Assembly: GCA_005887995.1 (NCBI GenBank)
Contig: VBJD01000032.1
Span: 1-38,629, forward strand
Direction of reading: 5' to 3'
Origin: Chloroflexota bacterium
Lineage (GTDB): Bacteria > Chloroflexota > Limnocylindria > P2-11E
Length of the DNA: 38,629 nucleotides
The notes beneath the pieces are model-generated. The model was not told the DNA's origin and did not search any database. It was given only the letters and a program-made list of their open reading frames with translations. Both the position numbers and the translations under genes were made by a program. This document shows positions 32,236-38,629 of this stretch, piece after piece. Positions within the stretch are counted from its first letter, which is position 1, and every line of letters begins with the position of its first letter.

Positions 32236-33448
32236 CTACGCGAGCGGCGAGCGAGGGACGAAGCGACCGTTACGCGTCGACGCACGGATCTTCCCGTCGT
32301 ACGCGACCTGCCCGCGCAGCAACACGACGCGCGGCCAGCCCGTGACCTCCCAGCCCTCGTACGGGTCGTAGTCCGACGCCGAGTGCATCTCGGCCGCGCG
32401 GACGGGTCGCGTCCTCGCGGGATCGAGGAGCACGAGGTCCGCGTCCTTCCCTGGGGCGATGTCGCCCTTCGACCCAAGTCCCGCGATGCGCGCCGGCGTC
32501 GTCGCGAGGAGGTCGACGAGACGCTCGATGGTGAGCCGATCCTTGCGCACGCCCTCGGAGTAGAGCATCGGCAGCATCGTCTCGAGGTTCGAGACGCCGG
32601 GCGGGATCTTGTCGAAGGGCAGACCGGGCTCGAGCTTGCGCGCACGCGAGTACGGGACGTGATCGGTACCGACCGTGTCGATCGTGCCGTCGGCGAGCGC
32701 GCGCCACGCCGCATCGACATCGGCCTGCTCGCGCAGCGGTGGCTGTCCGACCCACAGCGCGCCATCCGCGCGATCGAAGCGCTCGCGCGTGAGGTAGAGG
32801 TAGAGCGGCCGCATCTCGCCGAACACACGTGCGCGGCTGCTCGCCTTCGCGCGCCGCACCTCCTCCAGCGCCGCGGCCGATGAGAGATGCACGAGGTACA
32901 TCGGGGCGCCGGTATCGGTGGCGTGGCCGAGCGCGGCGCGGACCGCGGTGACCTCGGCCTCGACCGGCCGGCTCGCCGGGAAATAGCGGACGCTCGTCCG
33001 GCCCGCGAGATGGAGCCTTGAGACCGGCGTAGCCCGCGCGCACGAGCTCCGGCAGCTCAGCGACTGCCCGCGGCGGATCGTTCACGACGATGTGGAAGGC
33101 GTAGTCGGCGCGCGATCCCTCGGCGTCGCGCTGCCATCCCTCGATCGCGCCGAGGGGCGAGCTGCCCTCAGGCACGTGGACCATCGAGAGCACGGTCGTG
33201 ACGCCGCCGGCGAGCGCGGCCGCGGTGCCGTGCTCCCAGTCGTCGATCGGCCGCCACGTCGCCGTCGGTGCGAGATGCGTATGCAGGTCGACGCATCCGG
33301 GCAGCACCAGGAGACCGGTCGCGTCGATCTCGCGGTCTTGCGTCGGAACGCGCCCGATACGCGCGATGCGCTCGCCCTCGACGAGCACGTCGGCGCGCTC
33401 GCTACCGCGCGCCGTGACGACGGTGCCGCCGCGGACCGCTAGGCCCGT
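32236..33448 (-). pseudogene. Dihydropyrimidinase/hydantoinase-family amidohydrolase, one-base frameshift
   Basis: Two overlapping frames make one amidohydrolase of about 400 residues. The N-terminal frame (to about 33017) has RGGTVVTARGSERADVLVEG, LPGCVDLHTHLAP (metal His pair) and ends at RAGYAGLK. The second frame resumes LHLAGRTSVRYFPASRP, then MYLVHLSSAAALEEV, GTDHVPYSRARKLEPG and PGKDADLVLLDP, to a stop at 32236. Removing one G in the AAGG run at 33016-33017 (complement) restores GLKLHLAGRT; the shift lies at the expected carboxylated lysine. A real mutation, a programmed +1 shift or a sequencing error are all possible. Homology also starts before the first GTG at 33388; there is no ATG/GTG/TTG, only ACG at 33448. 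Substrate unclear. Confidence 0.78.
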
Positions 33449-33789
33449 ACCGCCCTACCGGGCTCACGGAGGATGAGCGCAAGGCCGACGAGGAGACCGG
33501 TGAGCATCGCGACGTGGATCCAGAGATCGACGCCGAGCGCGCCGCGCAGCACGACGATGGTGAGTCCGAACAGCGTGCCCGCGAGCGTGATGAGGTAGGT
33601 CGCGAGTGCGGAGCGGATGAGACCGACAAGCCCCGCGACGAGGACGACCCCGAGGAGCGCCTCGGGGATCGTCGCCGCGTCGAGGACGTTGCCGCGAACG
33701 ACGATGCCGCTGTGGAACAGCGAGGCGCCGAAATAGAGCAGCGCGAGGACAGCGGTGAGCCCGCCGAGCGGTCCGGTCATGATCTTCAC
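33439..33789 (-). CDS. Small four-helix membrane protein
   Basis: A 116-residue hydrophobic protein with four predicted transmembrane helices: GLTAVLALLYFGASLFHSGIV, ALLGVVLVAGLVGLIRSAL, LITLAGTLFGLTIVVLRGAL, VDLWIHVAMLTGLLVGLALIL. It resembles several DUF-type small membrane proteins, none with certainty. GTG 33789 overlaps the prfA stop as GTGA; ATG 33780 is an alternative. Co-transcribed with prfA; function unknown. Confidence 0.68.
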   Translation of the reverse strand: MKIMTGPLGGLTAVLALLYFGASLFHSGIVVRGNVLDAATIPEALLGVVLVAGLVGLIRSALATYLITLAGTLFGLTIVVLRGALGVDLWIHVAMLTGLLVGLALILREPGRAVRA

Positions 33790-34889
33790 TTCTGTTCCTC
33801 CTCGAGCCGCGTCAGACGCGCGACTTCATCTTCGGTCACGAGCGCATCAACGAGATCGCCGATGTCTCCATCCATACGCCGCTCGATACCCGAGAGATTT
33901 CCATCCAGCCGCTTGTCGGTGATGCGGTCCTGCGGATAGTTATAGGTGCGAATCTTCTCCGCGCGCTCGCCGCGTCCGATCTGCGCGCGGCGCGCGTCGC
34001 CCTCCTCGGTCGCACGCCGGTCCTCCTCGAGCGCGAGCAGGCGCGCGCGCAGTACGGCCATCGCCTTGGACTTGTTCTTCAGCTGCGAGCGCTCATCTTG
34101 GATCGCCACGACGAGGCCGGTCGGCAGGTGCGTGATGCGCACGGCGGAGTCCGTCGTGTTCACGCCCTGACCGCCCTTCCCGCCGGCGCGGTACACGTCG
34201 ATCTTCAAGTCACGCTCCTCGTCGATCTGAATATCGACTTCCTCCGCTTCCGGCAGCACCGCGACCGTCGCGGTCGAGGTATGGATGCGGCCCTGCGCCT
34301 CGGTCGCCGGCACGCGCTGAACGCGATGCACACCCGATTCGAACTTGAGCTTGCTATACGCGGCGCGCCCCGCGACGCGGAAGATGATCTCCTTGAAGCC
34401 GCCCTTCTCGGACTCGCTCTGCGACAGGATCTCGACCTTCCAGCGGTTCCGCTCGGCGAAGCGCGTGTACATGCGGTACAGATCGTGCGCGAAGAGCGCC
34501 GCCTCCTCCCCACCCTCGCCCCCGCGGATCTCGACGATGACGTTCTTCTCGTCGTTCGGATCGCGCGGCACGAGCAGGGTCCGCAGCTTCCCGACGTTCG
34601 CATCGATCTGGTTCGACGCGGTCGCGAGCTCTTCGCGCGCCAGATCGCGAAGATCGCCGTCGTCGGACTCGATGAGCTCCTGCGCCTCCTTGGCTCGCGC
34701 CTCGGACGCGCGCAGCTCGCGTACGGTCTCGACGATGGGCGTCAGGCTCGCGAGCTCCTGTCCGAGCGCGCGAATACGCTTCGGGTCGCTCGTCACCTCA
34801 GGCGAGGCGAGCGATGTCCCGATCTCGTCGTATCGCACCTCGATCTGTTCGAGACGCCGGCGCAGTCCGGCGGTCAAGAGCTCAGGCAC
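33786..34889 (-). CDS. prfA: Peptide chain release factor 1
   Basis: A 367-residue class I release factor, reading UAA and UAG. The anticodon-like tripeptide PAT (RVPATEAQGRIHTSTATVAVLPE) identifies RF1 rather than RF2 (SPF). The peptidyl-hydrolysis loop is GGKGGQGVNTTDSAVRITH; GGQ is intact. Other family features: EIRGGEGGEEAALFAHDLYRMY. It starts 8 bp inside the 3' end of the DUF1385 gene. Part of the rpmE-tdk-DUF1385-prfA order common in Firmicutes and Chloroflexota; prmC, often next, is absent here. Confidence 0.97.
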   Translation of the reverse strand: MPELLTAGLRRRLEQIEVRYDEIGTSLASPEVTSDPKRIRALGQELASLTPIVETVRELRASEARAKEAQELIESDDGDLRDLAREELATASNQIDANVGKLRTLLVPRDPNDEKNVIVEIRGGEGGEEAALFAHDLYRMYTRFAERNRWKVEILSQSESEKGGFKEIIFRVAGRAAYSKLKFESGVHRVQRVPATEAQGRIHTSTATVAVLPEAEEVDIQIDEERDLKIDVYRAGGKGGQGVNTTDSAVRITHLPTGLVVAIQDERSQLKNKSKAMAVLRARLLALEEDRRATEEGDARRAQIGRGERAEKIRTYNYPQDRITDKRLDGNLSGIERRMDGDIGDLVDALVTEDEVARLTRLEEEQK

Positions 34890-35814
34890 GCTGGCCCCCG
34901 ACCCTCGCGTCAGCGCCAGCGCCGTCGCCGGCGATCGCCTCCTCGAGCGATGCGGCGGCGACCTCGATCATGCCGCGGTCGGGTCGTCGCGTCGTGATGC
35001 GCTGCAGGAGCAGGCCTGGCCAGACGATGACGCGGACAAGCCGGTTCGCCTCGTGGGCCGCGCCGAGCTTCAGGACTTCATAAGAGATCGACGCGACCGG
35101 CACCACGAGCAAAAGGCGCGCGATGAGATCGACGACGAGATTCGTGCGCGGCACGAAGGCGAAGAGGACGATCGTGACGACGACGACGAAAAGGAGGAAT
35201 GCGGTGCCGCAGCGCGGGTGCGCGGTCGGATAGGGCTCGATGCGCTCGGCGGTAAGAGGGTCGCCGTGCTCGAAGGCGTGAATGGCCATGTGCTCCGCGC
35301 CGTGATACGCGAACACGCGGCGGATCTCCGGCATGAGCGAGATCAGCGCGAGATAGCCGAGGAAGAGCAGCAGACGGATCGCGCCTTCCGCCAAGTTCAG
35401 CAGCAGCGACGACGGGACGGCGGAGTGCACGAATTGGGTGATGACGTAGGGGATACCGATGAAGATCGCGAGGGCGCCGAGGAGCCCGAGCCCCATGGCG
35501 ACTCCGTTCGTGGCGCCCGCCGATGCGCGGCTCTCTTCGTCGAGCTGGACTTCCGCGGAACGCATGAGCATGCGCACGCCGTACGAGACGCTCTCCCAGA
35601 GCACGACCAGGCCGCGAACGAACGGCGCGCGCGCGATGCGCGAGCGTTGCAGTAGCGAGTCAAGCGGCTCGCGGTAGCGGTAGATTCCGCCGTCCGGCTT
35701 GCGGCACGCCAGCGCCACCGTCCGTTTCCCTCGGATCATGACCCCTTCTATGACCGCCTGCCCACCGTAAGCCGCCGGCGGCGTCTTACTCCCAGTCTTC
35801 TCTCTCGTTGTCAC
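34882..35814 (-). CDS. DUF1385 family membrane protein
   Basis: A 310-residue integral membrane protein of the YqhQ/DUF1385 type. N-terminal [27 protein letters not shown] is the family opening. Later [16 protein letters not shown] and [16 protein letters not shown] hold conserved His, Glu and Cys that look metal-binding. Four to five transmembrane helices. Its role is unproven; it is regularly beside prfA and rpmE. GTG 35814 overlaps the tdk stop as GTGA; the longer upstream frame is spurious. Confidence 0.9.
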   Translation of the reverse strand: MTTREKTGSKTPPAAYGGQAVIEGVMIRGKRTVALACRKPDGGIYRYREPLDSLLQRSRIARAPFVRGLVVLWESVSYGVRMLMRSAEVQLDEESRASAGATNGVAMGLGLLGALAIFIGIPYVITQFVHSAVPSSLLLNLAEGAIRLLLFLGYLALISLMPEIRRVFAYHGAEHMAIHAFEHGDPLTAERIEPYPTAHPRCGTAFLLFVVVVTIVLFAFVPRTNLVVDLIARLLLVVPVASISYEVLKLGAAHEANRLVRVIVWPGLLLQRITTRRPDRGMIEVAAASLEEAIAGDGAGADARVGGQRA

Positions 35815-36470
35815 TCGAGATCCAGGACTCGCTCGTCGCGGCGAAGCCGCTCCTCGCTCGACTTCAGTTCGGAAGGCGGCGTAGGCATACGCCTCGGGAC
35901 TTCGTGGCAGGAGCGGCAGCGAGCTTCGTAGGCCTCTTTCGCGCCGACGACGATGATCGGCTCGTCGTAAAACGCGGGGATGCCGTCGACGATCCGCTGC
36001 GTGCGCGTCGCCGCTTCGCCGCAGACGACGCAGATCGCCTCCAGCTTCTCGACGCGCTCGGCGAGCGCGAGGAGCGTCGGCACGGGGCCGAACGGCTCGC
36101 CGCGGAAGTCCTGATCCAGGCCCGCGCAGATGACACGTCGTCCGTTCGCGACGAGCGAACGGATGACATGGACGATGCCCGGATCGAAGAACTGGACCTC
36201 GTCGATGCCCACGACGCTCGTGTCGAGTGCAACGAGCGCGGGGATCTCTTCGCTCGTGCGCACCGGCCGCGCGATGAACGAGTCGCCGTCGTGTGAACGC
36301 ACGACCAGGGCGCCGTAACGGTCGTCGATGACCGGTTTGAACACCTGGACGCTGCGGCGCGCGATGACCGCGCGCTTCACGCGGCGGATGAGCTCCTCGC
36401 TCTTCCCGCTGAACATCGGGCCCACGATGACCTCGAGCCCGGGACGGGTCGAAGCCGCGATGGGCCTCAG
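35811..36470 (-). CDS. tdk: Thymidine kinase, type II; likely CTG start
   Basis: Phosphorylates thymidine to dTMP. P-loop [14 protein letters not shown], the conserved GIDEVQFFD (DEXQ), and the zinc site CVVCGEA with CRSCHEV at the C-terminus. The only ATG/GTG/TTG in reach is GTG 36425, which would start at the P-loop glycine and delete the preceding strand LEVIV. In frame upstream, [15 protein letters not shown] is fully homologous, and the frame opens at CTG 36470 directly after the rpmE TAG. I therefore use CTG (219 residues); the alternative GTG gives 204. Neighbours show TAG immediately followed by GTG at two other junctions, so re-initiation is plausible. Confidence 0.85.
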   Translation of the reverse strand: MRPIAASTRPGLEVIVGPMFSGKSEELIRRVKRAVIARRSVQVFKPVIDDRYGALVVRSHDGDSFIARPVRTSEEIPALVALDTSVVGIDEVQFFDPGIVHVIRSLVANGRRVICAGLDQDFRGEPFGPVPTLLALAERVEKLEAICVVCGEAATRTQRIVDGIPAFYDEPIIVVGAKEAYEARCRSCHEVPRRMPTPPSELKSSEERLRRDERVLDLE

Positions 36471-36710
36471 CTAACGGCTCTTGGCGGCCTCCGCCGACGC
36501 GGCGGCCGTTTCTGCCTTCGCGTATCGCTTCTTGAAGCGGTCGACGCGACCCTGGATGTCGAGGATGTGCTGCTTTCCGGTGAAGAACGGGTGGCACTTG
36601 GCGCAGACCTCGACGTGTAATTCGGGCTTCGTCGATCCGGTCATGAATGTATTGCCGCAGGCGCACTGCACCTTCGCCTGCATGTACTTGGGGTGGATCT
36701 TTTCTTTCAT
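36471..36710 (-). CDS. rpmE: 50S ribosomal protein L31
   Basis: A 79-residue large-subunit protein. Start [22 protein letters not shown]; zinc-type Cys at 16, 18, 36 and 39 (CAC, CAKC) followed by [24 protein letters not shown], the L31 hallmark. It has the zinc-binding (C+) form. The C-terminus is extended by an Ala/Glu tail. A GAGGCAG before ATG 36710 serves as ribosome binding site. Gap to rpmA is 16 bp. Confidence 0.97.
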   Translation of the reverse strand: MKEKIHPKYMQAKVQCACGNTFMTGSTKPELHVEVCAKCHPFFTGKQHILDIQGRVDRFKKRYAKAETAAASAEAAKSR

Positions 36711-36726
36711 CGTCTGCCTCTACTAC

Positions 36727-36984
36727 CTAAACCTGCGGGACGACGGAAACCTTCCGTCGGTCATCGCGCGCCGGACCGTACTTCACCTCGCCCGCGACGA
36801 GCGCGAAGAGCGTGTGGTCCTTGCCGACGCCGACGTTCTGACCGGGGAGGACCCTGGTGCCGCGCTGGCGGACGAGCACCGTCCCGGCTTCGACAAGCGA
36901 GCCGGCGTACTCCTTCACGCCGAGACGCTGCCCGGCGGAATCGCGACCGTTGCGGGTCGAGCCCGCGCCTTTCTTGTGTGCCAT
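36727..36984 (-). CDS. rpmA: 50S ribosomal protein L27
   Basis: An 85-residue L27. Begins [24 protein letters not shown], then [10 protein letters not shown]-type region [27 protein letters not shown] and ends VSVVPQV. The N-terminal MAHKKGAGS places the tail near the peptidyl-transferase centre; no cleavable prosequence as in Firmicutes. ATG 36984 overlaps the rplU stop (TAATG). Confidence 0.97.
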   Translation of the reverse strand: MAHKKGAGSTRNGRDSAGQRLGVKEYAGSLVEAGTVLVRQRGTRVLPGQNVGVGKDHTLFALVAGEVKYGPARDDRRKVSVVPQV

Positions 36985-37301
36985 TAGTGAAGCCCCTCGA
37001 TCTTCAGGATCTTGATGGTCGTCTCGTCCTGGCGGTGACCCCGCGTCTTGCGCTGGCGCGTCTTGTTCTTGTAGCGCAGCACGTCGATCTTCGGACCCTT
37101 TGTGTGTCCGATGATCTCCGCCGTGATCCGCGCGCCCTTGAGTGCCGCCGGGCCCGCCTTGATGGCCTCGTTGTCCGCAACGAAGAGGATGTCCGACAAC
37201 GTCACCTTGTCGCCCGCCTGCCCGGCGAGCTTGGCGACGGTCAGCTGCGTGCCCTCTTCGACGCGGTACTGCTTGCCGCCGCTGCGGACGACTGCGTACA
37301 C
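36984..37301 (-). CDS. rplU: 50S ribosomal protein L21
   Basis: A 105-residue L21. [22 protein letters not shown] opens the protein; [20 protein letters not shown] and [27 protein letters not shown] are standard for the family. Start GTG 37301 with AGGAAG upstream. First gene of the ribosomal operon running through prfA. A hairpin and U-tract lie in its leader. Confidence 0.97.
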   Translation of the reverse strand: MYAVVRSGGKQYRVEEGTQLTVAKLAGQAGDKVTLSDILFVADNEAIKAGPAALKGARITAEIIGHTKGPKIDVLRYKNKTRQRKTRGHRQDETTIKILKIEGLH

Positions 37302-37320
37302 GGAACGACCTGCTTCCTGA

Positions 37321-37351
37321 CAAAAAGAATCGCCGCACCGCCCGTGCGACG
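37321..37351 (-). terminator. Terminator-like hairpin with U-tract in the rplU leader
   Basis: On the minus strand CGTCGCAC (37351-37344) pairs with GTGCGGCG (37338-37331; one G-U) around a five-base loop. ATT-C-TTTTT-G follows. It lies between a TATACT -10 and the rplU start, so it would be transcribed first in the operon. Attenuator of the L21 operon is the likely role. Confidence 0.55.
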
Positions 37352-37358
37352 TAGCAAC

Positions 37359-37366
37359 AGTATAGA
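37359..37366. promoter_or_regulatory. Candidate overlapping divergent -10 elements between rplU and binding protein
   Basis: Minus strand TATACT (37364-37359) for rplU, near the consensus; plus strand TATAGA (37361-37366), 4 nt before ATG 37371. No good -35 recognised. Confidence 0.4.
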
Positions 37367-37370
37367 GCGG

Positions 37371-38629
37371 ATGGGTAGCCGGCTCCCCTCTTTCGTGATC
37401 GCACTGGTCATCAGCGCGTGCGCCGGTGGCCCGATCACGCCGGTCGCGACGCCGGCAGATGGCGGCACCGCGCTGGTCGCGTGGCAGGAACCGGCGACCC
37501 TCGACCTCCTGTACGCGCCGGGCGTGCAGTCCGCGGCGACGATCGCGCGAGTCGCGGTCGAAGGTCTGCTGAGGGTGGGGCCGGACGGCGCGGAGATTCC
37601 CGCCCTCGCGCGCGAGGTGCCCACGCTCGCCAACGGCGGCATCGCGCTCGCGGGTGGCGGCATGACCGTGCGTTACCGCCTGCGGGAGGGCGTGAGGTGG
37701 TCTGACGGCGCGCCGCTCACGAGCGCGGACGTGCGCTTCACGTGGCAGTCCATCGTCGGCGACCCGAAGGTCTCGAGCCGTGACGGCTACGACCGCATCG
37801 CCGACGTCGAGACGCCCGACGATCTCACGGCGGTCGTCCACTACGCATCGCTGGACGCCGCGTACACGATGCGCTTCGACGTCGTCCTGCCGAGACACCT
37901 GCTCGAGGGCGCGTCCGACGCCGTGCGTGTCGCGTACGGCCGGTCGCCGCTCGGGACGGGGCCGTTCCGCATCACCGAGTTCGCGGCCGGAGATCACGTC
38001 ACGGCGGAGCGGAATCCGCTGGCGCGCGTTCGTCCGCATCTCGATCGCGTGATCTTCCGCTTCACGCCCTCGCTCGACGTCGCCAAGGCACAGCTCAAAG
38101 CGGGCGAAGCCGACATCGCGCCGAGCATCTTCGAGAGCGACGTCCCCGACTTTGCGCACGAGCCACAGGTCGCGATCGCGCAGGCGCCGTCGCCGGTCGT
38201 CGAGACCGTGCATTTCAACCTCGCGCGAATATCGGAGGCAGGCGCCGAAACAGGCCCGCATCCGATCCTGTCCGACCGCGCGGTGCGGCACGCGCTTCTC
38301 CTCGCGACGCCGCGGCAGCGGATCGTCGACACGCTCCTCTTCGGCCGGGCGCGCGCCGGCACGGCGGAGATCCCCATCGGCTGGGCCGCGTACGGGCTCG
38401 TGCAGGACGGGTACGACCCGGTCGCCGCGGCGCGCGAGCTCGACGGCGCGGGCTGGACGGCCGGATCGGACGGGATCCGGGCGAAGGCAGGCACGCGCAT
38501 GAGCCTGAAGCTCGTCGGCACGACGGGGAACGCGCTGCGCGAGCGCATCGAGCAGGTGCTCGTCGATGAATGGAGGGCGATCGGTGTCGAGATCCGCATC
38601 GCGAACGTGCCGTCGTCGGTGCTGACCGC
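37371..38629 (+). CDS. ABC transporter substrate-binding protein, family 5 (peptide/nickel type), clipped
   Basis: At least 419 residues, cut by the right edge. Signal [17 protein letters not shown] gives a lipoprotein with Cys17. The family signature follows: [14 protein letters not shown], then [29 protein letters not shown] (SBP_bac_5 motif), [14 protein letters not shown], and [23 protein letters not shown]. It binds oligopeptides or similar ligands for a DppBCDF-type importer whose genes must lie beyond the window. ATG 37371 is preceded by a -10-like TATAGA only 4 nt away and no Shine-Dalgarno. Confidence 0.93.
   Translation, partial: MGSRLPSFVIALVISACAGGPITPVATPADGGTALVAWQEPATLDLLYAPGVQSAATIARVAVEGLLRVGPDGAEIPALAREVPTLANGGIALAGGGMTVRYRLREGVRWSDGAPLTSADVRFTWQSIVGDPKVSSRDGYDRIADVETPDDLTAVVHYASLDAAYTMRFDVVLPRHLLEGASDAVRVAYGRSPLGTGPFRITEFAAGDHVTAERNPLARVRPHLDRVIFRFTPSLDVAKAQLKAGEADIAPSIFESDVPDFAHEPQVAIAQAPSPVVETVHFNLARISEAGAETGPHPILSDRAVRHALLLATPRQRIVDTLLFGRARAGTAEIPIGWAAYGLVQDGYDPVAAARELDGAGWTAGSDGIRAKAGTRMSLKLVGTTGNALRERIEQVLVDEWRAIGVEIRIANVPSSVLT

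Noticed and set aside
34882-36666. 594-residue frame spanning DUF1385 and tdk
   Set aside because: Upstream part is Arg/Pro-rich shadow; DUF1385 homology begins near 35814.
37418-38502. Several Arg-rich plus and minus frames at the right edge
   Set aside because: They overlap the ABC binding protein, whose open frame to the edge has a lipobox and SBP_bac_5 motif.

Overview
The window is GC-rich bacterial chromosome, densely packed with genes. It has no tRNA, rRNA, CRISPR array, phage or insertion sequence that I can recognise. The cluster rplU-rpmA-rpmE-tdk-DUF1385-prfA, the many GTG starts, the branched-chain amino-acid ABC cassette and the acyl-CoA enzymes best suit an aerobic heterotroph of the Chloroflexota or a similar deep terrabacterial lineage. 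That assignment is an inference from gene order and composition, not from a marker phylogeny.

Layout. 1-2828: the end-clipped chromate transporter chrA (minus), dapF (plus), a small conserved ORF with a GNAT (minus), and a divergent second GNAT (plus). 2848-4330: an acyl-CoA dehydrogenase followed by a small PCP_red-like protein (plus). 4327-6710: an isocitrate-lyase-family gene flanked by two very small coupled ORFs (minus), with a divergent LysR regulator; two perfect inverted repeats lie between them. 6715-11346: a membrane-anchored propeller protein, a TPR protein, a second acyl-CoA dehydrogenase and a thioesterase (minus). 11395-12694: a YggT-like protein and a lipoprotein (plus). 12674-17250: a five-gene Liv-type ABC transporter (minus, order livG-livF-binding protein-livH-livM). 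17274-18056: bdhA (plus). 18053-27375: a tight run of nine minus-strand genes: FecR protein, serine hydrolase, thyA, folA, acuC-like deacetylase, YIP1-like protein, DUF983 protein, acyl-CoA synthetase and flavin monooxygenase. 27447-31058: a GNAT (minus), a beta-CASP nuclease (plus) and a TPR-HTH regulator (minus). 31108-33448: DinB protein, cupredoxin and a frameshifted amidohydrolase (minus). 33439-37301: a small membrane protein, prfA, DUF1385, tdk, rpmE, rpmA and rplU (minus). 37371-end: a peptide-type ABC binding protein (plus, clipped).

Functional themes. Small organic-acid, amino-acid and fatty-acid catabolism runs through the window: Liv uptake, acyl-CoA synthetase, two acyl-CoA dehydrogenases, thioesterase, 3-hydroxybutyrate dehydrogenase and the isocitrate/methylisocitrate lyase. 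An AcuC-type deacylase sits in the same transcriptional run as the AMP-forming acyl-CoA synthetase. This suggests control of the ligase by reversible lysine acylation.

Points for a second look: (i) a DapF in which both catalytic cysteines are serine; (ii) two small, mutually similar ORFs clasping the lyase gene; (iii) recurrent TANNNT elements 6-9 nt before start codons, several of them central in 21-23 bp divergent gaps, suggesting leaderless and bidirectional promoters; (iv) three genes (folA, tdk, amidohydrolase) whose conserved N-termini lie upstream of any ATG/GTG/TTG; (v) a one-base frameshift at the active-site lysine of the amidohydrolase; (vi) a terminator-like hairpin with a U-tract in the rplU leader.
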